From: Agromyces bauzanensis
Lineage (GTDB): Bacteria; Actinomycetota; Actinomycetes; Actinomycetales; Microbacteriaceae
Assembly (NCBI RefSeq): GCF_014645655.1
Contig: NZ_BMMD01000012.1
Span: 1 to 64,000, forward strand
Direction of reading: 5' to 3'
Length of the DNA stretch: 64,000 bases
Shown here: positions 7,499-16,100 of the stretch, in pieces
How positions within the stretch are numbered: position 1 is the stretch's first letter
Layout: each line of letters begins with the position of its first letter
Made by a program: the position numbers and the translations under genes
The notes under the pieces: generated by a model
The model's input: the letters and a program-made list of their open reading frames with translations, nothing else
Told to the model about the DNA's origin: nothing
The model's database searches: none

Positions 7499-9744
7499 AG
7501 GCCGAGCCGGGGGCGATGGAGGTCTTCCGCGACCCGCGCCGGCCTGTGGACGAGCGCGTCGCCGGCCTGCTCGGACGCATGACTCGCGCGGAGAAGGCCG
7601 CTCAGCTGGGTCAGCGTCTTCCCGGCTGGAACATCTGGTCGCGGACGGCGGCCGGACGCCTCCAGGTCGAACCGATGCTCGACGAGGAGGCGGCACGGCG
7701 GGGCGGTATCGGAGCGATCTACGGTCTTCAGCGCGCCGACGCCTGGACGGGCAGCGACTGGAGCGACGGAGTGCGACCGGAGGAGGGGGCGGAGCTCGCG
7801 GCACTCGTGCAGGAGCGAGTGATCGCATCGAGCCGCTTCGGCATCCCGGCGCTCATGGTCGAGGAGGCACCACACGGGCACCAGGCGCTCGGCGGAACTG
7901 TCGTTCCCGTTCCGCTCGCCCTCGGGTCGAGCTGGCGACCCGAGCTCGCCCGCGAAGCCGCTGCTCGGTCGGCATCTGAGCTGCGCGCTCGCGGTGCCCA
8001 CATTGCGCTCGTCTCGGGCCTCGACCTCCTGCGCGACCCGCGCTGGGGCCGCTCCGAGGAGTGCTACAGCGAGAGTCCCTACCTCGCCGCGCAGTTCGTC
8101 GAGGCGACGGTGCGGGGCATCCGCGACGTGCCGGGCGTCGGTGCAGTGCTCAAGCACTTTGCGGCGCAGGGCGCAGGGATCGGTGGGCGCAACGGCTCCG
8201 GCGCTCCCATCGGTCCGCGGGAGCTCGCCGAGATCCATCTGCCACCGGCGCACGCCGGCGTGCGGGCCGGCGCGGTGGGTGTCATGGCCGCCTACAATGA
8301 CATCGACGGCGTGCCGTGCGTGGCTGACCGCGCTCTGCTCACGGACGTGCTGCGCACCCGGTGGGGGTTCGACGGGTTCGTCATGTCGGACATGTTCGCG
8401 ATCGATCGGCTACAGACCTCGGGTGCGACGCCTGCGCAGTCCGCTTCGCTCGCGCTGCGTGCGGGGGTGGACATGAGCCTGTGCGACGAGGCGTTCGAGC
8501 ACCTCGAGGACGCGATCGAGCGGGGACTGATCGACGACACAGACCTCGACCTCGCGTGCGGTCGGGTCCTGGGCGTCAAGGTGCGGCTCGGCCTGCTCGA
8601 TCCGCCGTCTCCCGCCCCCTCGTTCCCGCCTCCTCCCGACGCCGTCTGGGCGCGCGAGCTCGCGGGCGCCGGAGCGGTGCTACTGTCCGATCGGTCGGCA
8701 CTGCCGCTGAAGGCGAATGCGCGGGTAGCGCTCCTCGGACCCCTCGCGAGCGCGCCGGGCGCGCTCCTCGGCGACTACGTCGCACCGCAGGCCGAGGGCG
8801 TCGCGCGCAGCCTGCGCGACGCGTTCGCGCAGCGGTCGCCGGGTCTCGCAGCGGAACCTGGCTGCGACCTCCAGACGCCGCTCGACGGGGGGATCGCCCG
8901 TGCCGTCGCGGCGGCCGCGACGGCGGATGTCGCGGTGCTCGTGCTCGGTGGCACGAGCGAGCGCGGCTACGACGACGACTTCCAGTCCAACGGAGCGGGC
9001 CTCCCCGGTGAGAGCGCGTTCCGCGCGACGAGCGGCGAGGGCTTCGACATGGCCGAGGTGCGGCTGCCCGCCGCGCAGCTCTCCCTCGCGCGCGCCGTCA
9101 CTGCGACCGGCGTGCCGACGGTGGCGATCGTCATCTCGGGGCGTCCGCACGGGCTCGGCGATCTCGTGGACAGCTGTGCCGCCGTGCTGTGGAGCGCGTT
9201 TCCCGGGCCGGCGGGTGCCGACGTGCTCGTCGAGATCGTGTACGGGGAGCGCGAGCCGACGGGAAGGCTCGCGGCGTCCCTGCCCGCCGCGAGCGGCACG
9301 CTGCCCGCGGCGAGCGACGAGCGGATCGAGACGACCTCGCGCTACGTGGACGCCGATGCAGGCGCGCCCCTGCCTCTGGGTGCCGGGCTCGGCTGGACCT
9401 CCTGGGAACTCAGCGAGGCGACCCCCTTCACGGCACACGTCGCGACGGCGACCGACGCCGGGCTGGAGGCGACGCTGCGCAACACGGGAGCCCGCGGCGG
9501 CGTGCAGCTCGTGCAGCTCTACGCACGCGCGGTCGTGCCCGGCCGCACCCCCCGCCGTGCGGTGCTCGCGGGGTTCGCGCGGGTCGCGGCCGCCCCGGGG
9601 GAGGAGGTGCCGGTGCGCGTCGGCGTCGATCCCCTCGCACTGGAGCCGCTCGGCGACCCACGCAGCGGCGTCCTCGAGCTCTGGCTCTCGATGGAGGGCT
9701 CCACGGTGCCGGAATCGCGCGTGCGCGTCGCCGTCAGCGGCTGA
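7495..9744 (+). CDS. Glycoside hydrolase family 3 (beta-glucosidase/xylosidase type)
   Basis: A 749-residue intracellular GH3 enzyme. The (beta/alpha)8 domain carries LRDPRWGRSEECYSESP, LKHFAAQG (substrate-binding KH), and GFVMSDM with the nucleophile Asp (about D299). The alpha/beta sandwich domain (around residues 390-580) follows, then a fibronectin-III-like C-terminal domain. It should release beta-linked glucose or xylose, or related sugars, from non-reducing ends; specificity within GH3 is not readable from sequence alone. Last gene of the LacI site 1 operon, starting by ATGA overlap with the aldolase. It converges with the GH28-like gene, overlapping its end by 11 bp. Confidence 0.88.
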   Translation: MKAEPGAMEVFRDPRRPVDERVAGLLGRMTRAEKAAQLGQRLPGWNIWSRTAAGRLQVEPMLDEEAARRGGIGAIYGLQRADAWTGSDWSDGVRPEEGAELAALVQERVIASSRFGIPALMVEEAPHGHQALGGTVVPVPLALGSSWRPELAREAAARSASELRARGAHIALVSGLDLLRDPRWGRSEECYSESPYLAAQFVEATVRGIRDVPGVGAVLKHFAAQGAGIGGRNGSGAPIGPRELAEIHLPPAHAGVRAGAVGVMAAYNDIDGVPCVADRALLTDVLRTRWGFDGFVMSDMFAIDRLQTSGATPAQSASLALRAGVDMSLCDEAFEHLEDAIERGLIDDTDLDLACGRVLGVKVRLGLLDPPSPAPSFPPPPDAVWARELAGAGAVLLSDRSALPLKANARVALLGPLASAPGALLGDYVAPQAEGVARSLRDAFAQRSPGLAAEPGCDLQTPLDGGIARAVAAAATADVAVLVLGGTSERGYDDDFQSNGAGLPGESAFRATSGEGFDMAEVRLPAAQLSLARAVTATGVPTVAIVISGRPHGLGDLVDSCAAVLWSAFPGPAGADVLVEIVYGEREPTGRLAASLPAASGTLPAASDERIETTSRYVDADAGAPLPLGAGLGWTSWELSEATPFTAHVATATDAGLEATLRNTGARGGVQLVQLYARAVVPGRTPRRAVLAGFARVAAAPGEEVPVRVGVDPLALEPLGDPRSGVLELWLSMEGSTVPESRVRVAVSG

Positions 9745-11077
9745 CGACGGCGGCGAGCCCGGACCGCGCGGCCCCGCCACGCAGTCCTTCGACGCGTAGG
9801 CCCGGGCAGCTCACCGCCTCCACGGCATGGGCGAAGTATGGGGCGGCGCCGGTCCACACGACCTCGCAGTCGCGCAGGGTCGCGTCACCGACGTTCTCCA
9901 GGTAGAAGCCGGAGATCGGATGAGGGTAGAGGTCGGGCCCGCCTGCGAACGGCCGCCGATCGAAGAGGCCCCCGGTCTCTGCCGCCGTGTCCACGAGTTC
10001 GATGCGCACGTTGTCGAGGAGGACCTCCGTGACGTGCCCGGGTCCCACCGCAGACATGTTCACGCCGCTCTCGCCGCGCGCGAGGATGTTCACGAACCGC
10101 ACGTTCCGGATCGAGCCGACCCTGTCGAACCATGGGAACGCGCTGATGTGCAGCGGCTCCCCGCGTCCCCACCACTGTTCGGCGACGAGAGCCGTCTCGA
10201 TCAGGCAGTCCGACACGAGGATGTCCTCGAAGCGACCCTCCTGGCCGAGCTTGAGCGACACGCCGCGATTGCTGCGGCGGATGACGCAGCCGGTCACGAC
10301 CACGTTGCGGATCGCGCCGGTCGCGTCTGCGCCCAGGACGATCGCGCTCGAGGCGCTCTCGAGGATGCAGTCCGAGATGATGACGTCCTCGCACTCCCCC
10401 GAGCCGGCGAACTCGTCGACGGCCTTGAGCGAGATCGCGTCGTCGGGCGTGCGGATGTCGCAGCCGGAGATGCGCACGCCGCGGCACCGGTCGATGTCGA
10501 TCCCGTCGGCGTTGGGCGTCTTCATGTCCGCACGGATGACGAGCCCGGCGATGCGCACGTCCTCGCAGCCCGTGAGCCGCAGCGACCACAGCGCGGCATC
10601 CGCCATGCGGAAGTCGGTGAGCGAGACGTCCGCGCAGTCGAGGAGAAAGACCGTGAAGGGGCGCTCGGGGTGCATGCGGTACATCGGGCCGAGATCCTTG
10701 CGCACGTACGCGTGCGCCGAGCCGTCGAGCGTGCCCGGGCCCGTGATGGCGATGCCCGTCGCTCCTTCCGCCCAGATGAAGGCCCCGCCGTCCGGGAAGT
10801 CGTCGCGGACGACGCCCCCCGACAGTGCGCTCACGGGCCGGCGGGCCGTGATGTCTCCCCAATCCCCGCTGGCCTGGAGCACGGCGCCGTGCTCCAGGTG
10901 GAGTTCGACATGCGAGCGCAACGTGATCGTGCCGCTTCGGAACCGTCGTCCCGCGGGCACCACGACACGACCCCCGCCGCCGGCCGCCGCCGCGTCGACT
11001 GCAGCCTGGATCGCGACGGCGTCGTTCGTCGCGGCATCCCCGACCGCTCCGAAGCGGACGATGTCGAAGTCGGCCAT
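9734..11077 (-). CDS. GH28-like right-handed beta-helix glycosidase
   Basis: A 447-residue protein with the pectate-lyase-3/GH28 pattern: N-terminal FGAVGDAATNDAVAIQAAVDAA and repeated short beta-helix rungs. The GH28 acid motifs are present as NADGIDID (189-196) and PDDAISLK (211-218). The canonical GHG motif is replaced by SSAIVLGADATG and the RIK region reads RGVSLKLG, so this is a divergent member with unverified specificity (polygalacturonase, rhamnogalacturonase or another activity). No signal peptide, so it probably acts on imported oligosaccharides. Last gene of the sugar-importer operon; its ATG is one base from the preceding stop. Confidence 0.72.
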   Translation of the reverse strand: MADFDIVRFGAVGDAATNDAVAIQAAVDAAAAGGGGRVVVPAGRRFRSGTITLRSHVELHLEHGAVLQASGDWGDITARRPVSALSGGVVRDDFPDGGAFIWAEGATGIAITGPGTLDGSAHAYVRKDLGPMYRMHPERPFTVFLLDCADVSLTDFRMADAALWSLRLTGCEDVRIAGLVIRADMKTPNADGIDIDRCRGVRISGCDIRTPDDAISLKAVDEFAGSGECEDVIISDCILESASSAIVLGADATGAIRNVVVTGCVIRRSNRGVSLKLGQEGRFEDILVSDCLIETALVAEQWWGRGEPLHISAFPWFDRVGSIRNVRFVNILARGESGVNMSAVGPGHVTEVLLDNVRIELVDTAAETGGLFDRRPFAGGPDLYPHPISGFYLENVGDATLRDCEVVWTGAAPYFAHAVEAVSCPGLRVEGLRGGAARSGLAAVVSR

Positions 11078-11078
11078 G

Positions 11079-12467
11079 TCAGGTGCGTCCCGGTATCGTG
11101 ACCCACTCCGTGCCGAAGCCGGGGACCGTCACCTCGCGACCGTCGGGCATGACCACCCGCTGTGCATCGGGGCTCGGGTTCGCGATGGCCACCCGCAGGC
11201 CGTCCTCCGCATCGACGGCCAGCACGCCGAGCGGGGCGGGAGCGGAGGCCCTGTGCAGCGGGCGACCGGCGAGCGCCGCCAGGCGGGAGATGGCGGTAGC
11301 GGCGGGAGAGTCCGGTGGAATGTCGCGCGAGAAGTAGCGCAGCGACGCCGGCGCCTCGGGTGCGGCGGATGCGGCGCTTGCCACGACCCAGGTCGCGGCA
11401 AGCGGTGTCGTCCAACGGCGCGGCGCGGGTCCACCGGGCGGCTCGGGGACGTAGCGGTGCGCGTCGTCGAGCCAGTCGCCGGCCACATCGAGGAAGGAGA
11501 CCGGCCCGAGGTGCACAGGCGCGCCGCCCGCCAGCGCACGGGCATGGCGGACGAGGTCGCCGTGCATCGCGGCCGTCTCCAGCACGGAGTCGTCGTCCGC
11601 GGCGTGCACGGCGCCGTTGACGCCCAGCTCCACGGCGGGTGGCCTCTGTGCGGGCGGATGCTCGTTGAGCTCGATGAATCCACCTGCTGGGCGCAGCGAT
11701 GCCGGACTGAGGCATCCGTCGTACACGCCGACAGGGGGCATCCGGCCCACCGGCTCGCCGATCTGGACGCGCTGGCGCCCGATCGGGTGCGGGCGCCCAG
11801 TCGTGTGCTGGCGGCCGGGGGTCCACCGCAGCTGCACGCGATGCTCGAAGCGCTGCTGAGCGCGTGCAAGGAGCGGCACGGGTCCCGTCGTGGTGGTGTA
11901 CGCCTTGTAGGAGGCGTCGGTCCAGTTACGCTGGTCCTCGAGCTCGAGCTCGTCTCCCGTGATCTCGACGTCGAGGCGTCCCCCAGTGGGAGGCTTCGCT
12001 CGCAGCCGCGTGAACGGACTGTGGAACGCGGGTGCGTCCGGATGGCTGCGAGCCCGCGCGACGATCTCGCCGGGAAAGGTGAAGCTGTTGCGCACGCCGC
12101 CGCGTTCGGTCGTCGCCTCCGCGTGCCGGAACGTGCGGTCGTCGAAGAGCAGGCATGGTCCGATCCTGTTGTAGGGGAAGTCGGCGAGGGCGATGCCGAG
12201 CGTCTCCACGGTGAGCACGTTCCCGGCCGCCGTCGCGATCAGGGAGGCGGCCAGCGGGAACGCGGCGTCGGCCGGCTCCGCATCGATGCGGAGCGTGAAG
12301 CCGTCGCGCGTCCGCGTGCGCTCTCGGTGCTGCACGATCATCCGAGCCGTGCGCCAGTGCGGGTCGCGGGCCGCGAAATAGAAACGGCCGAGGACTGGTT
12401 CGCCATCGAAGCGGATGCCGCGGAGCTCGAGTCCGTCCTCGCGGTCCTCCCGTGTGGTGTATCCCAT
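11079..12467 (-). CDS. D-apionate-lactonase-like (ApnL family) protein, short form
   Basis: 462 residues. The N-terminal beta-sandwich (LRGIRFDGEPVLGRFYFAAR; TLGIALADFPYNRIG) and the striking LELEDQRNWTDASYKAY resemble what I recall of D-apionate lactonases. The C-terminal part (FIELNEHPP, AVHAADDDSVLETAA, GGAPVHLGPVSF) also resembles that family. Between about residues 225 and 245 the usual middle of the C-terminal barrel seems missing: family members I recall exceed 600 residues. It may hydrolyse an aldonolactone in the sugar oxidation route. Start ATG 12467 lies 2 bp after the permease stop, within the importer operon. Homology is from memory; activity is inferred. Confidence 0.5.
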   Translation of the reverse strand: MGYTTREDREDGLELRGIRFDGEPVLGRFYFAARDPHWRTARMIVQHRERTRTRDGFTLRIDAEPADAAFPLAASLIATAAGNVLTVETLGIALADFPYNRIGPCLLFDDRTFRHAEATTERGGVRNSFTFPGEIVARARSHPDAPAFHSPFTRLRAKPPTGGRLDVEITGDELELEDQRNWTDASYKAYTTTTGPVPLLARAQQRFEHRVQLRWTPGRQHTTGRPHPIGRQRVQIGEPVGRMPPVGVYDGCLSPASLRPAGGFIELNEHPPAQRPPAVELGVNGAVHAADDDSVLETAAMHGDLVRHARALAGGAPVHLGPVSFLDVAGDWLDDAHRYVPEPPGGPAPRRWTTPLAATWVVASAASAAPEAPASLRYFSRDIPPDSPAATAISRLAALAGRPLHRASAPAPLGVLAVDAEDGLRVAIANPSPDAQRVVMPDGREVTVPGFGTEWVTIPGRT

Positions 12468-12469
12468 CG

Positions 12470-13339
12470 TCAGCCCTTCACGGCTCCCTGGACGAGGGCG
12501 TCCTCGAGTCGCCGGTTGAGGATGAGGTACATCACGAACACCGGGATGATCGAGATGACCGCTCCCGCGGCGACCTGCGCGTAGTTCGTGTTGCCGGTCG
12601 CGCTCACGAGTGTCGGCAACGCGACCTGGATCGTGCGGTTGATCGGTTGCGGTCCGACGATGACGAGGGTGTAGAGGTACTCGTTCCAGTACGAGATGAA
12701 CTGCAGAATGCCGACGGTCGCGATGCCGGGGACGACGAGCGGGATGTAGACGCTGCGGAAGATCCTGAACCTGCTCGCCCCGTCGATCGTCGCGCTCTCC
12801 TCGAGCTCGCTCGGGACGGTGCGCATGAACTGAGTGAGCAGGATCACGGCGAGGGGCTGCGCCGATGCCGACAGATAGAGAATGATGAACTCGCGCGTAC
12901 GGTACATTCCCAGCCCGATCGCGAGCAGGAGTGTCGGCACGAGCGCAGCGAACCCGGGGATCAGGAATCCGAATGCATAGACGCGCTCGACGATGCTGCC
13001 GATCCTGCCCCTCGCGCGGGCGAGGCCGTACGCCGCGGGCAGTGCTACGGCGAGCGTGAGGATGAGGGCGCTGGCGGTGATGTACAGCGAGTTCCAGAGC
13101 GCGGTGCCTGCTTCGAGGTACGTCCAGACGAAGGCGAAGTTCTCCCAGCCGGCGGAGAACGACGGAGTCAACGGCGTGCGGAAGACTTCGAACCGCTCCT
13201 TGAATGCTGAGATGACGATCCAATACAGCGGCAGCAGAAGCGTCACCGCGTACAGTCCGATCGCGATGTAGGCGACCACGAAGCCCCTGCTCGGGCGAGT
13301 CCGGCGTCGGCGCGTGACGGCTTCTGCTTGCGAGCTCAT
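12470..13339 (-). CDS. CUT1 sugar ABC transporter permease (MalG/LacG type)
   Basis: 289 residues with six predicted TM segments and the EAA loop near the C-terminal third (ELEESATIDGASRFRIFRSVYIPLVVP), which contacts the ATPase. FISYWNEYLYTLVIV is typical of MalG-type permeases. Start ATG 13339 (MSSQAEAV) is preceded by AGAGGT six bases upstream; a longer frame exists but would run into the upstream permease gene. It pairs with the MalF-type permease, whose stop is 1 bp away. The operon contains no ATPase, so an MsiK-type shared ATPase encoded elsewhere is likely used. Confidence 0.88.
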   Translation of the reverse strand: MSSQAEAVTRRRRTRPSRGFVVAYIAIGLYAVTLLLPLYWIVISAFKERFEVFRTPLTPSFSAGWENFAFVWTYLEAGTALWNSLYITASALILTLAVALPAAYGLARARGRIGSIVERVYAFGFLIPGFAALVPTLLLAIGLGMYRTREFIILYLSASAQPLAVILLTQFMRTVPSELEESATIDGASRFRIFRSVYIPLVVPGIATVGILQFISYWNEYLYTLVIVGPQPINRTIQVALPTLVSATGNTNYAQVAAGAVISIIPVFVMYLILNRRLEDALVQGAVKG

Positions 13340-13340
13340 A

Positions 13341-14261
13341 TCAGTACCTCTGCCGGAACGCTCGGCGGATGATGAGGAGACCGATGCTCCCCAGGATGAA
13401 CAGAAGGACGCCGATGGCCTGGCTGTATCCAATGGACGGCGCTCCGGTGAACGCGAAGCGATAGACGAGCCACGAGAGTGTCGATGTGGCCTGGCCAGGT
13501 CCGCCAGCGGTCATGACCAGGATGAGCGCGGCAGACCCGAACAGCGTCCACAGGAACTGGAGCATCAGCACGACTCCGAAGAAGTCGATCGAGATCGGGA
13601 ACGCGATGCGCCACATGCGCTGCCAGTGGTTCGCGCCGTCGAGTTCGGCGGCGGCGTAGACGTCGCCGTCGATCGCCGAGAGCCGCGCGGCGAAGAGGAT
13701 CGAATTGAACCCGAGCCCCGACCAGATGCCGACCAGGATGATGCAGAGCATCGCCGTGCTCTCGTTCGCGAGCCAAGCCCTGGTCCATTCCTCGAGTCCG
13801 ACGGCCGTGAGCAGGGAGTTGATGAGTCCGGCCGGCCCGAACACGACGGTGAAGATCGTGCCGAGTTGCGCCACGGAGATGAGGGCGGGGATGAAGAGCA
13901 CGACGCGGAAGAACCGATGGCCGCGGAACTTGAGGCTGAGGAAGTAGCCGAGCATGAAGCCGCCGACGACTTGGATGGGGACGGTCGCCACGAGCTGGAT
14001 CGCAGTGTTCACGATCGCCGTCCCGACTCGCGGGTCGTTGAACATCTCGGCGAAGTTCTCGAAGCCGATGAACTCGGGCGTCGCGATGATGCTCGTCCAG
14101 TCCGTGAAGGAGATGAGGAACATCGCGATCAGCGGACCAATGGTGAAGATCAGGTACCAGAGGAGCGAGGGGATGGTGAAGAACGCCAGCACGCGGTTGC
14201 TCCGGCGGAGCGATCCCGCACGGGGTGGGGCGGTCTTCGGCGCCTTCGTCTCCGTCGACAT
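13341..14261 (-). CDS. CUT1 sugar ABC transporter permease (MalF/LacF type)
   Basis: 306 residues from ATG 14261 (MSTETKAPK). An upstream in-frame GTG at 14282 would add seven residues, and neither start has a strong ribosome-binding site. There are six TM helices, the first being VLAFFTIPSLLWYLIFTIGP. The EAA motif is DVYAAAELDGANHWQRMWRIAFP and the C-terminal region is GYSQAIGVLLFILGSIG. It forms the membrane channel with the MalG-type partner. It lies 98 bp downstream of the binding-protein gene, beyond a strong stem-loop, which may set its lower expression. Confidence 0.88.
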   Translation of the reverse strand: MSTETKAPKTAPPRAGSLRRSNRVLAFFTIPSLLWYLIFTIGPLIAMFLISFTDWTSIIATPEFIGFENFAEMFNDPRVGTAIVNTAIQLVATVPIQVVGGFMLGYFLSLKFRGHRFFRVVLFIPALISVAQLGTIFTVVFGPAGLINSLLTAVGLEEWTRAWLANESTAMLCIILVGIWSGLGFNSILFAARLSAIDGDVYAAAELDGANHWQRMWRIAFPISIDFFGVVLMLQFLWTLFGSAALILVMTAGGPGQATSTLSWLVYRFAFTGAPSIGYSQAIGVLLFILGSIGLLIIRRAFRQRY

Positions 14262-14304
14262 GATGATCGTCTCGGTTGTCACTTCGGACTTTCGTGGTCA
14301 GGAA

Positions 14305-14330
14305 GCGGGTCCGGCGCATGCCGGACCCGC
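14305..14330 (-). terminator. Intercistronic stem-loop after the binding-protein gene
   Basis: A perfect 11-bp stem, GCGGGTCCGGC (14305-14315) and GCCGGACCCGC (14320-14330), with a GCAT loop, lies between the lipoprotein and permease genes. No T-run follows in the transcribed direction, so it is more likely an attenuator or mRNA-stability element than a full terminator. Such elements commonly raise binding-protein expression relative to permeases. Confidence 0.7.
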
Positions 14331-14359
14331 CTCGCGGTGGGAGGAGACTGCGGCCGAGC

Positions 14360-15649
14360 TCAGCCCTGCCAGAGCTGGTCGAGCCGCGCCGCGAACTCCT
14401 CAGCTGTGGCACCCGGTGTGCCGATGAACCACGTGACCTCGGGGGTGATGTCGACGCCGGCCTTGACGTAGAGGTCGTGGATCGTCGCGAGGTCGTTGTT
14501 GTCGGTGATCGTCGCATTCTGCTGGAGAAGCGGATTGCTCCACTCGACGTCGCCGATGACCGCGGCCTGGACCGACGAGATCTGGTTGGACTCGCCCACC
14601 CACGCCTGGAGTTGCTCGGGTGCGTAGAGGAAGTCGATGAACTGCTTGACCAGGCTCAGCTTCGCTTCGTCGTCGGCGGCGTTCTGGGAGAGCATCAGCC
14701 CGTTCCCGCCGATGGGGAAGAGGATCGGCTTGTCGTAGGCTGCGCCGTCGGGAAGCGGCAGTCCCGCGACCGTCGTCGCCGCGGTAACCTCCTCACCGAG
14801 GGCCGTGAAGCCCCATGAGCCGAAGTGCGCGATCGCGACCTTGCCCTCGTCGTAGGCGTTCACGCAGTCGTCGTAGGCGTAGCCTGCCGCGTCCTGGATG
14901 AACACTTCGCCGTCACGCAGATCGCCGAGCAGCTCGATCCCCTTCAGGGCGTCCGGATCGTCGGCGAATCCTCCGTTCGCCATGATGTCGGCGATCCTGT
15001 CGCCCGTGAACAGCTGCGCCCACAGCCAGAACTGGCCGCCGCCGCCCCAGTCCTTGCCTGGAAAGCAGAACGGCTCGATCCCGGCGTCACGCAGGGCCGT
15101 GGCGGCCACGACGAGTTCGTCGACCGTCGTCGGGATGGAGTCGATGCCGGCTTGGGCGAGGAGATCCGTGTTGTACCACACCGGCCAGCTTCCGCTCTGG
15201 TACGGGAACCCGCCGACCTTCCCGTCATAGGTCCACCACGGGTCGACGACACCAGGCAGCAGGATGTCGGAGATTCCCCACTCATCGAGGTAGGGCGTGA
15301 CATCGGCGATGAGACCGTTGTCGAGCCAGGGCTTCACTTCGGGGGTGAAGTTGAGCGTGATCAGATCGGGCATCTGGCCCGCGACCGACGCCGTTTCGAC
15401 CGTCGTCCGGAGATCTTCGAAGGCGACCGTCTCGACGTTGACCTTGATCCCGGTGTCCTCGGTGAAGTCGGCGACAGCGGCCGACAGGAAATCGCCCGTC
15501 GCGTCGCCGACCTGCCAACCGGAGAGAATCGTGATCTGGTCGTCCTCAGACGGCGATCCGCCGGCCGCGCAGCCCGAAAGCGCGCTCGCGGCAACCGCGG
15601 CGGCACCGATCGAGGCGAAGATCCGCCGCTTCGTGGCGATGGGACTCAT
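14360..15649 (-). CDS. Sugar ABC transporter substrate-binding lipoprotein (CUT1)
   Basis: 429 residues. The N-terminus has charged KRR, a hydrophobic stretch and lipobox LSGC, so it should be a membrane-anchored lipoprotein. The body has the SBP_bac_1 fold pattern: ITILSGWQ start, FTEDTGIKVNVE, then PYQSGSWPVWYNTDLL, where aromatic residues usually bind oligosaccharide. AAGGAGCCAAG precedes the ATG. First gene of the importer operon driven by the promoter at 15759-15787 with LacI site 2 just downstream of the start point. The ligand is unknown; the regulon suggests a hemicellulose- or pectin-derived oligosaccharide. Confidence 0.9.
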   Translation of the reverse strand: MSPIATKRRIFASIGAAAVAASALSGCAAGGSPSEDDQITILSGWQVGDATGDFLSAAVADFTEDTGIKVNVETVAFEDLRTTVETASVAGQMPDLITLNFTPEVKPWLDNGLIADVTPYLDEWGISDILLPGVVDPWWTYDGKVGGFPYQSGSWPVWYNTDLLAQAGIDSIPTTVDELVVAATALRDAGIEPFCFPGKDWGGGGQFWLWAQLFTGDRIADIMANGGFADDPDALKGIELLGDLRDGEVFIQDAAGYAYDDCVNAYDEGKVAIAHFGSWGFTALGEEVTAATTVAGLPLPDGAAYDKPILFPIGGNGLMLSQNAADDEAKLSLVKQFIDFLYAPEQLQAWVGESNQISSVQAAVIGDVEWSNPLLQQNATITDNNDLATIHDLYVKAGVDITPEVTWFIGTPGATAEEFAARLDQLWQG

Positions 15650-15741
15650 CTTGGCTCCTTACATCCTTGTATGGGTTGCGAGATCGTCAACCTGCCGGCT
15701 TTGGCTCGAGACGTTCGCAGAGTTGCTGTGGGTACTGGTAC

Positions 15742-15753
15742 TGAACCGGTTCA
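15742..15753. promoter_or_regulatory. LacI-type operator TGAACCGGTTCA (site 2)
   Basis: Perfect palindrome, extended to CTGAACCGGTTCAG at 15741-15754. It lies immediately downstream of the -10 box of the importer promoter, where a repressor would block initiation. A second, one-mismatch site lies 120 bp further upstream, so looping between the two is possible. Confidence 0.87.
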
Positions 15754-15758
15754 GGAGG

Positions 15759-15787
15759 ATTGAATCACCGTCTTGTGGCACTGTCAA
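15759..15787 (-). promoter_or_regulatory. Promoter of the sugar-importer operon
   Basis: On the minus strand a perfect TTGACA (15782-15787) is followed after 17 bp by TTCAAT (15759-15764), and the LacI palindrome follows directly. The transcript would have a leader of roughly 100 nt before the lipoprotein start at 15649. Confidence 0.7.
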
Positions 15788-15815
15788 GACTGCGGGGGTG
15801 AATCAGTCGAGCGGG

Positions 15816-15872
15816 CATCTCGTCTTCGGTCAGCGGCGCGCGCTTCGCGCCGATGCGAATCTGAACCGGTTC
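15816..15872 (-). repeat. 57-bp dispersed repeat, copy A (operator plus leader)
   Basis: Read on the minus strand, this stretch matches 34760-34816 on the plus strand at 54 of 57 positions. It runs from GAACCGGTTCAG through ATTCGCATCGGCGCGAAGC to a terminal GATG. In the other copy that final ATG is the start codon of the GH140-like gene. Here it opens only a 17-codon frame (MPARLIHPRSL...) that ends inside the importer promoter. It looks like a duplicated regulatory cassette. Confidence 0.75.
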
Positions 15873-15873
15873 G
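15862..15873. promoter_or_regulatory. LacI-type operator, one mismatch (site 3)
   Basis: TGAACCGGTTCG, 11 of 12 matches to the regulon palindrome, centred 120 bp upstream of site 2. It belongs to the 57-bp repeat. It may be an auxiliary operator for repression by looping, or a leftover of the duplication. Confidence 0.6.
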
Positions 15874-16100
15874 GCACCACTCCGGTTGTTACGGGCACGG
15901 AGCGGAATCGCGGTGTGCGGTCCGCGTCGAAGTCGGTCAGCATCTCGCGGAGGTGCTCGGCGTAGTATTCGTGCTTCGGAGGGTGGTCTCGCCGCGGCCG
16001 GCTTGGTGGAGCACTCGCGGGGCGGGGGATCGTCTCGCATGATCGGGATCGGCACCGCTCCGGACGGCCTCGAGGACATGGGAGAAAACATCTCGCGTTC
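15874..16100. other. Intergenic stretch without a supportable gene
   Basis: No intact gene is visible. A minus-strand frame at about 15916-15978 reads HEYYAEHLREMLTDF, which looks protein-like, but there is no start, no continuation and no family match I recognise. It could be the decayed end of a gene that once carried the leader found in the 57-bp repeat. Confidence 0.3.

Noticed and set aside
12468-13223. Upstream extension of the lactonase-like frame through the permease gene
   Set aside because: It lies antiparallel to nothing but overlaps a clear permease in another frame on the same strand. ATG 12467, two bases after the permease stop, fits the operon.
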